From: Microbacteriaceae bacterium UBA1487
GTDB lineage: Bacteria; Actinomycetota; Actinomycetes; Actinomycetales; Microbacteriaceae
Assembly (NCBI GenBank): GCA_002325245.1
Contig: DCRR01000019.1
Coordinates: forward strand, 4,360 to 30,647
DNA length: 26,288 nt
Direction of reading: 5' to 3'
Below, in pieces: positions 7,397 to 15,541 of this stretch (positions are counted from its first letter, which is position 1; each line of letters starts with the position of its first letter). The position numbers were made by a program, and so were the translations under genes. The notes beneath the pieces were generated by a model. That model ran no database searches, had not been told where the DNA came from, and was given only the letters and a program-made list of their open reading frames with translations.

Positions 7397-8188
7397 ATGA
7401 CTTCTCGCCCCGTCCGGCTCGGCGTGCAAATGGCGCCGCAGCACACGCTCTACCCACACATCCGTGACACCGTCCTCGAGCTGGAGCAGCTCGGCGTCGA
7501 CGTGCTGTTCAACTGGGACCACTTCTTCCCGCTCTCCGGCGACCGCGAGGGCCTGCACTTCGAGTCGTGGACGGAGCTGGCCGCCTGGGCGGAGCTGACC
7601 AGCCGGGTCGAGTTCGGGGCGCTCGTCAACTGCAACAGCTACCGCAACCCCGACCTGCAGGCCGACATGGCCCGCACGATCGACCACATCAGCGCCAAGG
7701 ACGGCACCGGCCGCTTCATCTTCGGCACCGGCTCGGGCTGGTTCGAGCGGGACTACGTCGAGTACGGCTACGAGTTCGGCACGGCCGGCTCGCGCCTGAA
7801 CGACCTCGCGGCGGCGATGCCGCGCATCGAGGAGCGCTGGGCGAAGCTGAACCCGCCGCCCACGCGCAAGATCCCCGTGCTCATCGGCGGCGGCGGCGAG
7901 AAGAAGACGCTGCGGATCGTGGCCCAGCACGCCGACATCTGGCACAGCTTCGCGGCCCCGGCCGACCTGCAGCGCAAGCTCGGCATCCTGGCCGAGCACG
8001 GCGCCGCGGTCGGGCGCGACGTCTCTGAGATCGAGATCTCGAACGAGCTGCGGAACCGCGACGAGCACGAGGCGGATGCGCTGCGCGAGCTGGGCGTGAG
8101 CCTGTTCACCATCGGGATCACCGGTCCCGACTACGACGTGCAGACCGTGCGCCGCTGGCTCGCCTGGCGCGACGCCGCGAACGCGTAG
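7397..8188 (+). CDS. LLM-class (luciferase-like, probably F420-dependent) oxidoreductase, copy 1
   Basis: A 263-residue TIM-barrel protein of the bacterial luciferase-like superfamily. Family signs are the opening strand VRLGVQ, the DHFFP motif at the end of strand two, RNPDLQADMARTIDHIS, RFIFGTGSGW, and PVLIGGGGEKKTLR followed by HADIWHSF. Such proteins use F420H2 or FMNH2. The annotation as F420-dependent follows actinobacterial relatives and is not proven here. A close paralogue lies at 17929-18747 on the other side of the heme genes. The gene converges on hemA with two bases between the stops. Substrate unknown. Confidence 0.88.
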   Translation: MTSRPVRLGVQMAPQHTLYPHIRDTVLELEQLGVDVLFNWDHFFPLSGDREGLHFESWTELAAWAELTSRVEFGALVNCNSYRNPDLQADMARTIDHISAKDGTGRFIFGTGSGWFERDYVEYGYEFGTAGSRLNDLAAAMPRIEERWAKLNPPPTRKIPVLIGGGGEKKTLRIVAQHADIWHSFAAPADLQRKLGILAEHGAAVGRDVSEIEISNELRNRDEHEADALRELGVSLFTIGITGPDYDVQTVRRWLAWRDAANA

Positions 8189-8190
8189 CG

Positions 8191-9480
8191 CTAGCCGGCC
8201 GCGGCGTCGAGGCTGCCGCGGCCGCGGCGCTCGGAGCGATCGACGGTGACGTCGAAGAGCGTCTCGAGCGCCGCATCGACGCGCTCCGCCTGGCCCGCCC
8301 GGGCGTGCTCGCGGGCCCGCACCGTGGGCTCGTGCAGCAGCACCCCGGCGAGATGGCGCAGTGCGGCTGCGACCTCGGGGCCTTCGCCGCGCGCGGCGGA
8401 GCGGGCGACCTCGGCGTCCAGGATGTCCGCCATGTGACGGTGCAGCGCCGAGATCGCGGGTACCGCGTCGAGCTCGCGGGACTCGGCGGCGAAGGTATCG
8501 GTCGCGTGTGAGACGAGCGCGCGGGCGTCGTCCGAGACGGCGAACTCGTCGAGGCCGGCGTGCAGGCGGACCGTCTCAAGGTCGAGCAAGGTGATCTCGG
8601 GCAGGGTCGAGATCGCCGGGTCGACGTTGCGCGGCAGGCCCAGGTCGACGATGAGCTGCGGGTGGCGCTGGGCGAAGCGATCGCGCGTGCTGGCGTGATC
8701 GGCTGCCTCCACCACGATGTCTCCGGTCGAGCAGGTGACGATCACGTCGGCGGCCGCGAGCGCCGCGGGCGCCTCCTCGTGCTCGAGCGGGGTGAGCCCG
8801 CGCGGGATCCCGAAGGCGGCGGCGCGACCCGAGCGCGAGTGCACCGCGATGTCGCGCGCCCCACGACGTCGCAGCGCGGCGACGGCGACGCGCGCGTACT
8901 GGCCGGTGCCGATCAGCACCACGCGTGCCGTCTCCCAGGAGTCGATGCGGCTCGAGGCCAGCTCGAGGGCGAGCTCGGCGAGGGAGCGTCCGACGGTCTC
9001 CAGCCCGGTCGCGGCGCGCACTCCGCGCGAGGTCTGCGAGGCCTGCTGGAAGGCACGCTCCAGGTCTCGTGAGGTCGTTCCGGCACGGCGGGCCTGCTCC
9101 AGCGCCGTGCGCACCTGCCCGGCGATCTCCGTCTCGCCGACGACGACCGACTCGAGGCCCGAGGCGACGGCGAACAGGTGCTCGACCGCGCGCATCCCGG
9201 TGTGCACCTGAAGCGAGGGCTCGAGCTCGGCCAGCGGCACGCCGCTTCGCTCGCTCAGCTGCTCGAGAACGATCTCGAAGCCGATCTCGCTCGCCGGGCT
9301 CAGCGGCTCCTCGAGATCCAGGTAGGCCTCGAAGCGGTTGCAGGTCGCCACCACGATCGCGCCGTTGACGCAGTCGAACTCGGCGACCAGCTGCTCGGCG
9401 ATGCCGTCATGGTCGCTCGCGAGCTTCTCAAGAATGGGGAGGGGCGTCACACGGTGATGGGCGGTAACGCAGGCGAGCAC
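8191..9480 (-). CDS. hemA: Glutamyl-tRNA reductase
   Basis: A 429-residue NADPH-dependent enzyme that reduces glutamyl-tRNA to glutamate-1-semialdehyde, the first committed step of C5-route tetrapyrrole synthesis. The catalytic cysteine is in VVATCNRFEAY (Cys47), followed by the NADPH domain motif VLIGTGQYARVA and a C-terminal helical dimerisation domain. The start is taken as GTG 9480 because family members begin close to this strand and TAGACT lies exactly six bases upstream; a TTG two codons earlier (9486) is possible. The gene is divergent from hemE, whose product acts later in the same pathway, with only 37 bases between starts. The last codons carry a GC-rich inverted repeat. Confidence 0.96.
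   Translation of the reverse strand: MLACVTAHHRVTPLPILEKLASDHDGIAEQLVAEFDCVNGAIVVATCNRFEAYLDLEEPLSPASEIGFEIVLEQLSERSGVPLAELEPSLQVHTGMRAVEHLFAVASGLESVVVGETEIAGQVRTALEQARRAGTTSRDLERAFQQASQTSRGVRAATGLETVGRSLAELALELASSRIDSWETARVVLIGTGQYARVAVAALRRRGARDIAVHSRSGRAAAFGIPRGLTPLEHEEAPAALAAADVIVTCSTGDIVVEAADHASTRDRFAQRHPQLIVDLGLPRNVDPAISTLPEITLLDLETVRLHAGLDEFAVSDDARALVSHATDTFAAESRELDAVPAISALHRHMADILDAEVARSAARGEGPEVAAALRHLAGVLLHEPTVRAREHARAGQAERVDAALETLFDVTVDRSERRGRGSLDAAAG
8197..8223. terminator. Inverted repeat inside the 3' end of hemA, possible terminator for the LLM gene
   Basis: A perfect 9-base inverted repeat (GGCCGCGGC / GCCGCGGCC) with a 9-base loop, 8 bases past the LLM stop and within the last codons of hemA. 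There is no T-tract. It could end transcription from the LLM side, but it may be just the outcome of alanine/arginine-rich GC codons. Confidence 0.3.
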
Positions 9481-9486
9481 CGGCAA

Positions 9487-9492
9487 AGTCTA
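9487..9492 (-). promoter_or_regulatory. -10 element of hemA (leaderless geometry)
   Basis: TAGACT on the minus strand, six bases, then GTG at 9480. Confidence 0.55.
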
Positions 9493-9505
9493 AGTCACGG
9501 GATGC

Positions 9506-9511
9506 GAGACT
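9506..9511 (+). promoter_or_regulatory. Possible -10 element of the hemE operon (leaderless geometry)
   Basis: GAGACT, one mismatch from TANNNT, six bases, then ATG at 9518. It is only 13 bases from the opposing hemA -10, so the two RNA polymerase sites would overlap. Confidence 0.4.
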
Positions 9512-9517
9512 TTACTG

Positions 9518-10600
9518 ATGCCACCTGACGCCCTGCCTCCGACCCATCCGCTGCGCTCCGGAGTCGTCGCCGACTCTCCGCTGCTCGCCGCGATGCGAGG
9601 CACCCGCCCTGACACCCTGCCCGTCTGGTTCATGCGCCAGGCCGGCCGCTCGCTGCCCGAGTACCGCGAGCTGCGCGTGGGCCACGCGATGCTCGACGCC
9701 TGCCTCACCCCGGAGCTGGCCGCCGAGATCACCCTGCAGCCGGTGCGTCGGCACGGCGTGGACGCGGGCATCTTCTTCAGCGACATCGTCGTGCCGCTCA
9801 AGCTCGCCGGGCTCGACGTCGAGATCGTCGCCGGGCGCGGGCCAGTGTTCGCCACCCCGGTGACGAGCCGCGAGCAGATCGACGCGCTGCCGGACCCCGA
9901 GAGCGTCGACATGGCGCCGATCGCGGCCGCCGTCGCCCTCACGGTGGCGGAGCTGGGGGCCACGCCCCTCATCGGCTTCGCGGGCGCCCCGTTCACCCTG
10001 GCCGCCTATCTGGTCGCCGGGGGACCGGATCGCGATCAGCTGCAGGCGCGGCGGCTCATGCACGCGGAGCCGGAGACCTGGGATGCGCTCGTCGACTGGC
10101 TCGCGCGGCTCACCGGGCGCTTCCTTCAGACGCAGGTGCAGGCGGGAGCCAGCGCGCTGCAGCTCTTCGACTCCTGGGCGGGCGGGCTCTCGCTCGCCGA
10201 CTATGAGCGCTTCGCCGCTCCCGCCTCGCGCCGGGCGCTCGACGTGGTGCGCCCCGCGCTCGGCGAGGGGGCGGACCGGGCGCCGCTCGTGCACTTCGCG
10301 ACCGGCAGCTTCGAGCTGCTGCCCGCGATGCGCGACGCGGGGGTGGACGTCGTCGGCATCGACCACCGCATCCCGCTCGACGTCGCGGTCTCGCGCCTCG
10401 GCGCGGGCGTGCCCGTGCAGGGCAACGTCGACCCGGCGCTGCTGACGGCCCCCTGGGAGGTGCTCGAGGCGCACGTGCGCGACGTCGTGCGGCGCGGTCA
10501 GGCGGCGCCGGCGCACGTCGTGAACCTCGGTCACGGCGTTCCCGCCGACACCGACCCGACGGTGCTCACGCGCATCGTTGACCTGGTGCACTCGCTCTGA
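9518..10600 (+). CDS. hemE: Uroporphyrinogen decarboxylase
   Basis: A 360-residue TIM-barrel enzyme that removes four carboxyl groups from uroporphyrinogen III to give coproporphyrinogen III. The N-terminal signature RQAGRSLPEYRELR is complete (about residues 35-48), with the substrate-binding aspartate in FFSDIVVPL and the downstream WAGGLSLADYERF. The length matches the family. It is the first gene of the eight-gene rightward heme operon; hemY follows after two bases. No Shine-Dalgarno sequence precedes the ATG, which fits leaderless initiation. Confidence 0.97.
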   Translation: MPPDALPPTHPLRSGVVADSPLLAAMRGTRPDTLPVWFMRQAGRSLPEYRELRVGHAMLDACLTPELAAEITLQPVRRHGVDAGIFFSDIVVPLKLAGLDVEIVAGRGPVFATPVTSREQIDALPDPESVDMAPIAAAVALTVAELGATPLIGFAGAPFTLAAYLVAGGPDRDQLQARRLMHAEPETWDALVDWLARLTGRFLQTQVQAGASALQLFDSWAGGLSLADYERFAAPASRRALDVVRPALGEGADRAPLVHFATGSFELLPAMRDAGVDVVGIDHRIPLDVAVSRLGAGVPVQGNVDPALLTAPWEVLEAHVRDVVRRGQAAPAHVVNLGHGVPADTDPTVLTRIVDLVHSL

Positions 10601-10602
10601 CC

Positions 10603-11835
10603 ATGCCGCGCGCGAGGGTCATCGGGGGCGGTGTCGCGGGCCTGGTCGCGGCGCGCGAGCTCGCCGAACGCGGCTGGCAGGTCACGCTGCACGAGGCGAG
10701 CGACCGGCTGGGCGGCACGATTCACGCGATCGCGGTTCCCGATGGGCTCGGCGGCGAGGTGCTGCTGGATGTCGGCGCCGAGAGCTTCGCGACACGGCAG
10801 GGCACGGTCGCCGCACTGCTCGACGAGCTGGGGCTCGCCTCCCGCATCGTCGCGCCATCTCCGCGCAGCGCCTGGCTGAGCGGCCCGGCAGGGGACCTGC
10901 CGCTGCCGGCGACGGGTGTGCTCGGCATCCCGCAGAGCGTGCTCTCCCGCGACGTGCGCCGCGTCATCGGGCTTCGCGGCGTGCTGCGCGCGCTCGGCGA
11001 CGCCGTCGTGCCGTTGGGCGAGGTGAGCGGCGACGAGACCGTGGATTCGCTGGTGCGACGCCGGGTCGGCGCGCGCGTCGCCGATCGGCTGGTCGCGCCC
11101 ATCGCCGAGGGCGTGTACTCGCGCTCGCCGGATCAGCTGCGCGTGCGCGAGGTGCTGCCCGAGCTCCTGACCCAGGGGTGCACGCGCTCGCTTCGTGCCG
11201 CCGTGCGCCGGATCCGCGAGAACCGCCCCGCGGGCGCCGCCGTCGCCGGGCTCGACGGCGGCATCATCGTGCTGGTGCAGAGCCTCGAAGCGCGCCTGCG
11301 CGAGCTGGGTGTGCAGATCCGGCTCGAGGACGCACGCGAGGCGGGGGAGCCGGGGGAGCCGGGCGACGATCTCGTCGTCGACGCGCGCCCCGGACCCGCC
11401 GCCAGCCGCACCACGGTCGTCACGCTCGTGCTCGACGCCCCCGAGCTCGACGCGGCGCCGCGCGGCACGGGCGTGCTCGTCACCCGATCCGGCGGCGACG
11501 TGCCGCGCGCGCTCACCCATTCGAGTGCGAAGTGGCCGTGGCTCGCCGCCCGGCTCGCACCGCACCGTCACGCGGTGCGCGTCAGCTACGACGGCCACCG
11601 TGCCGACGACGCCGCGCTGCGAGGCCGGGCTCTCGCCGACGCGTCGAGGCTGCTCGGCATCGACCTCGCGAGCCGCGAACCGGTGGCCTCGCACGTCGCG
11701 CACTGGAGCCAGTCCGAGCGCGTGACGCCCCCGGATTCCGATGCCGTGCTGCGCCTCGGTGCGGCGGTCGCGGGGTCGGGACTCGCACGCGTGATCGCAC
11801 ACGCTCGCACCGCCGTCGCCTCCCGCGCCGGCTAG
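10603..11835 (+). CDS. hemY: Coproporphyrinogen III oxidase CgoX (HemY/protoporphyrinogen oxidase family)
   Basis: A 410-residue FAD protein. The dinucleotide-binding motif VIGGGVAGLVAARELAERG is at residues 6-24, with the following acidic residue in LHEAS and the DRLGGTI motif. In this gene set (HemQ and CpfC-type HemH present, no coproporphyrinogen decarboxylase gene seen) it should oxidise coproporphyrinogen III to coproporphyrin III. It is shorter than typical members of about 460-480 residues: the stretch around 240-270 is reduced and includes a GEPGEPGD run, so part of the usual FAD/substrate region looks trimmed. The C-terminal FAD motif is weak but recognisable (VAGSGLARVIAHART). It follows hemE by 2 bases. 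Confidence 0.9.
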   Translation: MPRARVIGGGVAGLVAARELAERGWQVTLHEASDRLGGTIHAIAVPDGLGGEVLLDVGAESFATRQGTVAALLDELGLASRIVAPSPRSAWLSGPAGDLPLPATGVLGIPQSVLSRDVRRVIGLRGVLRALGDAVVPLGEVSGDETVDSLVRRRVGARVADRLVAPIAEGVYSRSPDQLRVREVLPELLTQGCTRSLRAAVRRIRENRPAGAAVAGLDGGIIVLVQSLEARLRELGVQIRLEDAREAGEPGEPGDDLVVDARPGPAASRTTVVTLVLDAPELDAAPRGTGVLVTRSGGDVPRALTHSSAKWPWLAARLAPHRHAVRVSYDGHRADDAALRGRALADASRLLGIDLASREPVASHVAHWSQSERVTPPDSDAVLRLGAAVAGSGLARVIAHARTAVASRAG

Positions 11836-11883
11836 CCGCGCATGCCCCGCTGCTGCTCCCCGTTCCCGCTCAACTCTCCATGA

Positions 11884-11889
11884 AAGAAT
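11884..11889 (+). promoter_or_regulatory. Possible internal promoter before hemQ
   Basis: AAGAAT, one mismatch from TANNNT, seven bases, then ATG at 11897, in the only real gap (61 bases) of the heme operon. It may let hemQ-hemL be transcribed separately. Confidence 0.35.
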
Positions 11890-11896
11890 CGCCCCC

Positions 11897-12583
11897 ATGC
11901 CGTCACCGTCATCGTCGTCCTCCGGCTTCGCGCTCTGGGCGGTGCTCCAGCGTCCGCCGCTCGCCGCACCCGACGTCTCCGATCCCGCCGAGGTCGCGGA
12001 GCGCCTCGATTCCGCCATCCGGGATCTCGCCGCAGCCGAGGTCGTGACGCGCGGCATCTACGATGTCTCCGGGCTTCGCGCCGACGCCGACCTGATGGTC
12101 TGGCTGCACGGCCCGAGCGCCGAGGGCCTGCAGCGCTCCCTGCGCGAGCTGCGCCGCCGCACTGTCCTGGGTGAGCTGCTCCCGGTGTGGAACGCGATGG
12201 GCGTGCACCGCGACGCCGAGTTCAACCGGGCCCACGTGCCCGGCTTCCTGCGTGGCGAGCACGCTCGCGAGTGGCTCACCGTCTACCCCTTTGTGCGCAG
12301 CTACGACTGGTACCTGCTGCCGGGGGCCGAGCGTCGCGCCATGCTCGCCGAGCATGGCCGCGCCGGCGCCGCGTTCACGAGCGTCGTCGCCAACACCGTC
12401 GCCTCGTTCGCACTGGGCGACTGGGAGTGGATTCTGCCGATGGAGTCCGACTCGCTCACCGACTTGGTCGACATGATGCGCGAGCTGCGCGCCACGGATG
12501 CGCGTCGCCACGTGCGCGAGGAGGTGCCGTTCTACACCGGTCGCCGCATCACGTCGGCCGAACTGGCGGAGGTGCTCGCGTGA
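11897..12583 (+). CDS. hemQ: Coproheme decarboxylase (ChdC/HemQ)
   Basis: A 228-residue protein of the chlorite dismutase-like fold that turns coproheme into heme b, the last step of the coproporphyrin-dependent pathway, using peroxide. Residues that match the actinobacterial enzymes by spacing are His113 (NRAH), catalytic Tyr130 (LTVYPF) and proximal His153 (AEHGRAG). From memory, the Corynebacterium diphtheriae enzyme uses His118, Tyr135 and His158, with the same 17- and 23-residue spacings. A serine-rich N-terminus precedes the FALWAVLQ strand. The stop codon overlaps the GTG of hemH (GTGA). Confidence 0.96.
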   Translation: MPSPSSSSSGFALWAVLQRPPLAAPDVSDPAEVAERLDSAIRDLAAAEVVTRGIYDVSGLRADADLMVWLHGPSAEGLQRSLRELRRRTVLGELLPVWNAMGVHRDAEFNRAHVPGFLRGEHAREWLTVYPFVRSYDWYLLPGAERRAMLAEHGRAGAAFTSVVANTVASFALGDWEWILPMESDSLTDLVDMMRELRATDARRHVREEVPFYTGRRITSAELAEVLA

Positions 12584-13791
12584 GCGCGGAGAACCTCGGA
12601 TCCACGGGCACCCCGCCGCGGGTGCTCGCCGCGAGCCCGCCTGCGGCCGACGGCGCCGAGCACGTGGCGACGCCGGTCGCCTACGACGCGATCCTGCTCG
12701 CCGGATTCGGCGGACCGGAGGGCCAGGACGACGTGATCCCGTTCCTCAAGAACGTGACCCGCGGGCGCGGGATCCCCGAGGAGCGCCTCGAGGAGGTGGC
12801 CCACCACTACCGCCACTTCGGCGGGGTGAGCCCGATCAACGACCAGAACCGCGAGCTGAAGGCCGCGCTCGAAGCCGAGCTCGCCCGGCGCGGCATCGAC
12901 CTGCCGGTGTACTGGGGCAACCGGAACTGGGACCCGTACCTCGCCGACGCCGTCCAGGCGGCGCACGACGACGGGCACCGCGCGCTGCTCGGAATCGCAA
13001 CGAGCGCCTACAGCTCGTTCTCGAGCTGCCGCCAGTACCGCGAGGACTTCGCGCTCGCGCTCGAGGCCACGGGCCTGCACGGCGAGGTGACGATCGACAA
13101 GGTGCGCCAGTACTTCGATCACCCCGGATTCGTGGAGCCGTTCATCGAGGCCCTCACGGACGGCGTGCGCGACCTGCTCGCGCAGCTGGGTGACGGCGCG
13201 GATGCCGCCCGCGACATCCGCGTCCTGTTCGCCACCCACTCGATCCCCACCTCCGATGCCGAGCGCAGCGGTCCCCGCGACCGCGACTTCGGCGAGGGCG
13301 GCGCCTACGCGGCGCAGCACCTGGCCGTGAGCGAGATCGTGGCGGCCGAGGCCGCCCGCGCGCTGGGGCTCGATCGACTGGACTGGGAGCTCGTCTACCA
13401 ATCGCGCTCGGGCCCGCCCACGCAGCCGTGGCTGGAGCCGGACATCAACGACCGCATCGCCGAGCTGCCCGCCGCGGGCGTGCGCGCCGTGGCGATCGTG
13501 CCGGTCGGGTTCCTCTCCGACCACATGGAGGTGCTCTGGGACCTCGACAACGAGGCGACCGAGTCGGCGGAGGAGGCCGGGCTGCTCTCTGTCCGCGTGG
13601 CGACTCCCGGATCGCACGCCGCCTTCGTGCGCGGCCTCGTCGACCTCGTGCTCGAGCGGCGCGACGGCACCCCGCCCGCCGAGCGCCCCGCGCTCACGGA
13701 GCTCGGGCCGTGGTTCGACGTGTGCCGCCCCGGCTGCTGCGAGAACGTCCGCGCCGGGTTCAAACCCGCGGTCTCCGGGGTCGCCCCGTGA
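12580..13791 (+). CDS. hemH: Coproporphyrin ferrochelatase CpfC (HemH)
   Basis: A 403-residue enzyme that inserts ferrous iron into coproporphyrin III. The GTG at 12580 overlaps the hemQ stop (GTGA); family homology begins only at YDAILLAGFGGPEG (residue 35), so the first ~33 residues are an unusual polar extension or the true start is a later codon. The catalytic histidine is His220 (FATHSIP) and the metal-site acid is Glu317 (SDHMEVLWDLD). Cys150 (FSSCRQY) together with Cys382, Cys386 and Cys387 (CRPGCC) fit the [2Fe-2S] cluster known from actinobacterial ferrochelatases, although ligand assignment is inference. The stop overlaps the GTG of hemC. Confidence 0.96.
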   Translation: MSAENLGSTGTPPRVLAASPPAADGAEHVATPVAYDAILLAGFGGPEGQDDVIPFLKNVTRGRGIPEERLEEVAHHYRHFGGVSPINDQNRELKAALEAELARRGIDLPVYWGNRNWDPYLADAVQAAHDDGHRALLGIATSAYSSFSSCRQYREDFALALEATGLHGEVTIDKVRQYFDHPGFVEPFIEALTDGVRDLLAQLGDGADAARDIRVLFATHSIPTSDAERSGPRDRDFGEGGAYAAQHLAVSEIVAAEAARALGLDRLDWELVYQSRSGPPTQPWLEPDINDRIAELPAAGVRAVAIVPVGFLSDHMEVLWDLDNEATESAEEAGLLSVRVATPGSHAAFVRGLVDLVLERRDGTPPAERPALTELGPWFDVCRPGCCENVRAGFKPAVSGVAP

Positions 13792-14735
13792 CCTTGGCGC
13801 GCATCGGAACGCGGGGCAGCCAGCTCGCGCTCGCACAGAGCGGCCAGGTCGCCGAGGCGCTCGCCGGCGTGCTCGGCACCCCCGTTCCGCTCGTTCCGCT
13901 GCGCAGCGAGGGAGACGACCTTCGCGGACCGCTCACCGGCCTCGGCACGACCGGGGTGTTCGCGACCCGGCTGCGCGAGGCGCTGCTCGACGGTGCCTGC
14001 GAGCTGCTCGTGCACTCCTTCAAAGATCTGCCGGTCGCCGAGTACCCGGGTCTGAGGGTCGTCGCGGTGCCCGAGCGGGCGGATGCGCGCGATGCGCTCT
14101 GCACGCGCGACGGGCGAACGCTCGCCGAGCTGCCTCCGAACGCGCGCATCGGCACCGGCTCTCCGCGCCGCGCCGCCGCGCTGCTGCGTCTGCGTCCCGA
14201 CCTGCGGATCGAGCCGATCCGCGGCAACGTCGACACCCGGCTCGGCACGCTCGACGGCGGGCTGGACGCCGTCGTGCTCGCCGCCGCGGGGCTGGCCCGA
14301 CTGGGCCGCCAGGACGCCGTCGCCGAATTCTTCGACCTCGACGCGGTCATGCCCGCGCCCGCGCAGGGAGCGCTCGCGCTCGAGGTGCGGGAGGACGCCC
14401 CCGCGGAGCTGCTGGCGGCCCTCGACGCGCTCAACGATCCGGAGACGCACGCCGCTGCCATCGCCGAGCGCGCGGTGCTCGCCGAGCTGGAGGCGGGCTG
14501 CTCGGCCCCGATCTCGGCCTGGGCCGAGGTCGCGAACGACCGCCTGCGGCTGCGGGCGCGGGTGATCAGCCCCGACGGGGCGGCTCTCGCCGACGCCTCG
14601 GGTGAGGTCGCGTGGGTCTCCGCCGCGGGCGACGAGCAGCGCAGTGCCTCCCTCGCCCTCGGGCACCGCGCGGGCGCCGAGCTTCGCGAGCGCATGCGCG
14701 CCGACGCCGCCCTCGACGGGCTGGTGACGTCATGA
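13788..14735 (+). CDS. hemC: Hydroxymethylbilane synthase (porphobilinogen deaminase)
   Basis: A 315-residue enzyme that joins four porphobilinogens into hydroxymethylbilane. The GTG start overlaps the hemH stop (GTGA). The protein opens with ARIGTRGSQLALAQS; catalytic Asp80 is in VHSFKDLP, the basic substrate/cofactor loop is GTGSPRRAA (122-130), and the dipyrromethane-carrying cysteine is Cys238 (EAGCSAP). The usual motif is GGC-x-x-P, so the Ala before Gly is a small deviation. Its stop overlaps hemD, whose product acts next, consistent with translational coupling. Confidence 0.97.
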   Translation: MTLARIGTRGSQLALAQSGQVAEALAGVLGTPVPLVPLRSEGDDLRGPLTGLGTTGVFATRLREALLDGACELLVHSFKDLPVAEYPGLRVVAVPERADARDALCTRDGRTLAELPPNARIGTGSPRRAAALLRLRPDLRIEPIRGNVDTRLGTLDGGLDAVVLAAAGLARLGRQDAVAEFFDLDAVMPAPAQGALALEVREDAPAELLAALDALNDPETHAAAIAERAVLAELEAGCSAPISAWAEVANDRLRLRARVISPDGAALADASGEVAWVSAAGDEQRSASLALGHRAGAELRERMRADAALDGLVTS

Positions 14736-15541
14736 CCGGGGCGCTCGACGGCCGCCGCGTCCTGATCGCCGGCTCGCCCCAGTTCGGGCAGGAGCTCGCC
14801 GCCGAGCTGGAGGCGCGCGGCGGGCACCCCGAGCTCGCCCCGTTCATCCGCACCGCGCCCGCCGCCGCTCAGCCCTGGCGCGACGCCGTGACCCAGCTCG
14901 TCTCGGGCGGCTTCGACTGGGTGATCGTGACCAGCCAGGCGACCGTGCGGACGCTGGCCGCGCTCGACCTCGACATCCCCGAGAGCACCCGCGTCGCCGC
15001 CGTCGGCCCCGCCACCGCGCGCGCTCTCACCGCGACCGGGCTGACCGTGTCGCTGGTGCCTGCCGAGCACTCGGCGCGAGGCCTGCTCGCCGACCCGAGC
15101 TTCGCCGCGACCACAGGGCGCCGCATCCTGGTGCCGCAGTCCGAGCTCGCCGCGCCGCTGCTCGCCGAGGGTCTCGCCGAGCTCGGCCACGACGTGACGG
15201 CGCTCGTCGCCTACCGGATCGAGGCGGTCCCGGCGCCGCCGCGGCTCGTCGAGCGCATCCGCGCAGGCGAATTCGACGCCCTCGTCGTCAGCTCCGGCAG
15301 CGTCGGGCATGAGGTGCAGAGCCAGTGCGCGCCGCTGCCCGAGACGACGCACCTGATCGCGATGGGCCCGGCGACCGCCGAGGCCACGCGCGACGTCGGA
15401 CTCCGCGTCGACGGCTTCGCACTCGACCGCACGCCGGCCGCGCTCGCCGACGCGGTCGAGCAGGTGCTCGCCGACTGCTGGTCGGCGCCGGCCGCGAGCG
15501 AGCGTCGCCCGGCCCACGATGGAGAGGACGACTCCGCATGA
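14732..15541 (+). CDS. hemD: Uroporphyrinogen-III synthase
   Basis: A 269-residue enzyme that closes hydroxymethylbilane into uroporphyrinogen III with inversion of ring D. The family is very divergent; recognition rests on the two-domain pattern (WVIVTSQATVRTL, AAVGPATARAL, RILVPQSELAAPLLAEGL, VVSSGSVGHEV, IAMGPATAEATR) and on position between hemC and hemB. The ATG overlaps the hemC stop (ATGA). The acidic tail (RRPAHDGEDDSA) is not part of the catalytic fold. It is a stand-alone protein, not fused to a methyltransferase as in some actinobacteria. Confidence 0.93.
   Translation: MTGALDGRRVLIAGSPQFGQELAAELEARGGHPELAPFIRTAPAAAQPWRDAVTQLVSGGFDWVIVTSQATVRTLAALDLDIPESTRVAAVGPATARALTATGLTVSLVPAEHSARGLLADPSFAATTGRRILVPQSELAAPLLAEGLAELGHDVTALVAYRIEAVPAPPRLVERIRAGEFDALVVSSGSVGHEVQSQCAPLPETTHLIAMGPATAEATRDVGLRVDGFALDRTPAALADAVEQVLADCWSAPAASERRPAHDGEDDSA

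Noticed and set aside
5784..7457. Long open frame antisense to ffh
   Set aside because: High-G+C codon bias keeps antisense frames open; the sense strand encodes a textbook Ffh and the antisense protein has no family-like features.
13395..15517. Long antisense frames opposite hemC and hemD
   Set aside because: Same cause; the sense genes have catalytic motifs and overlap junctions.
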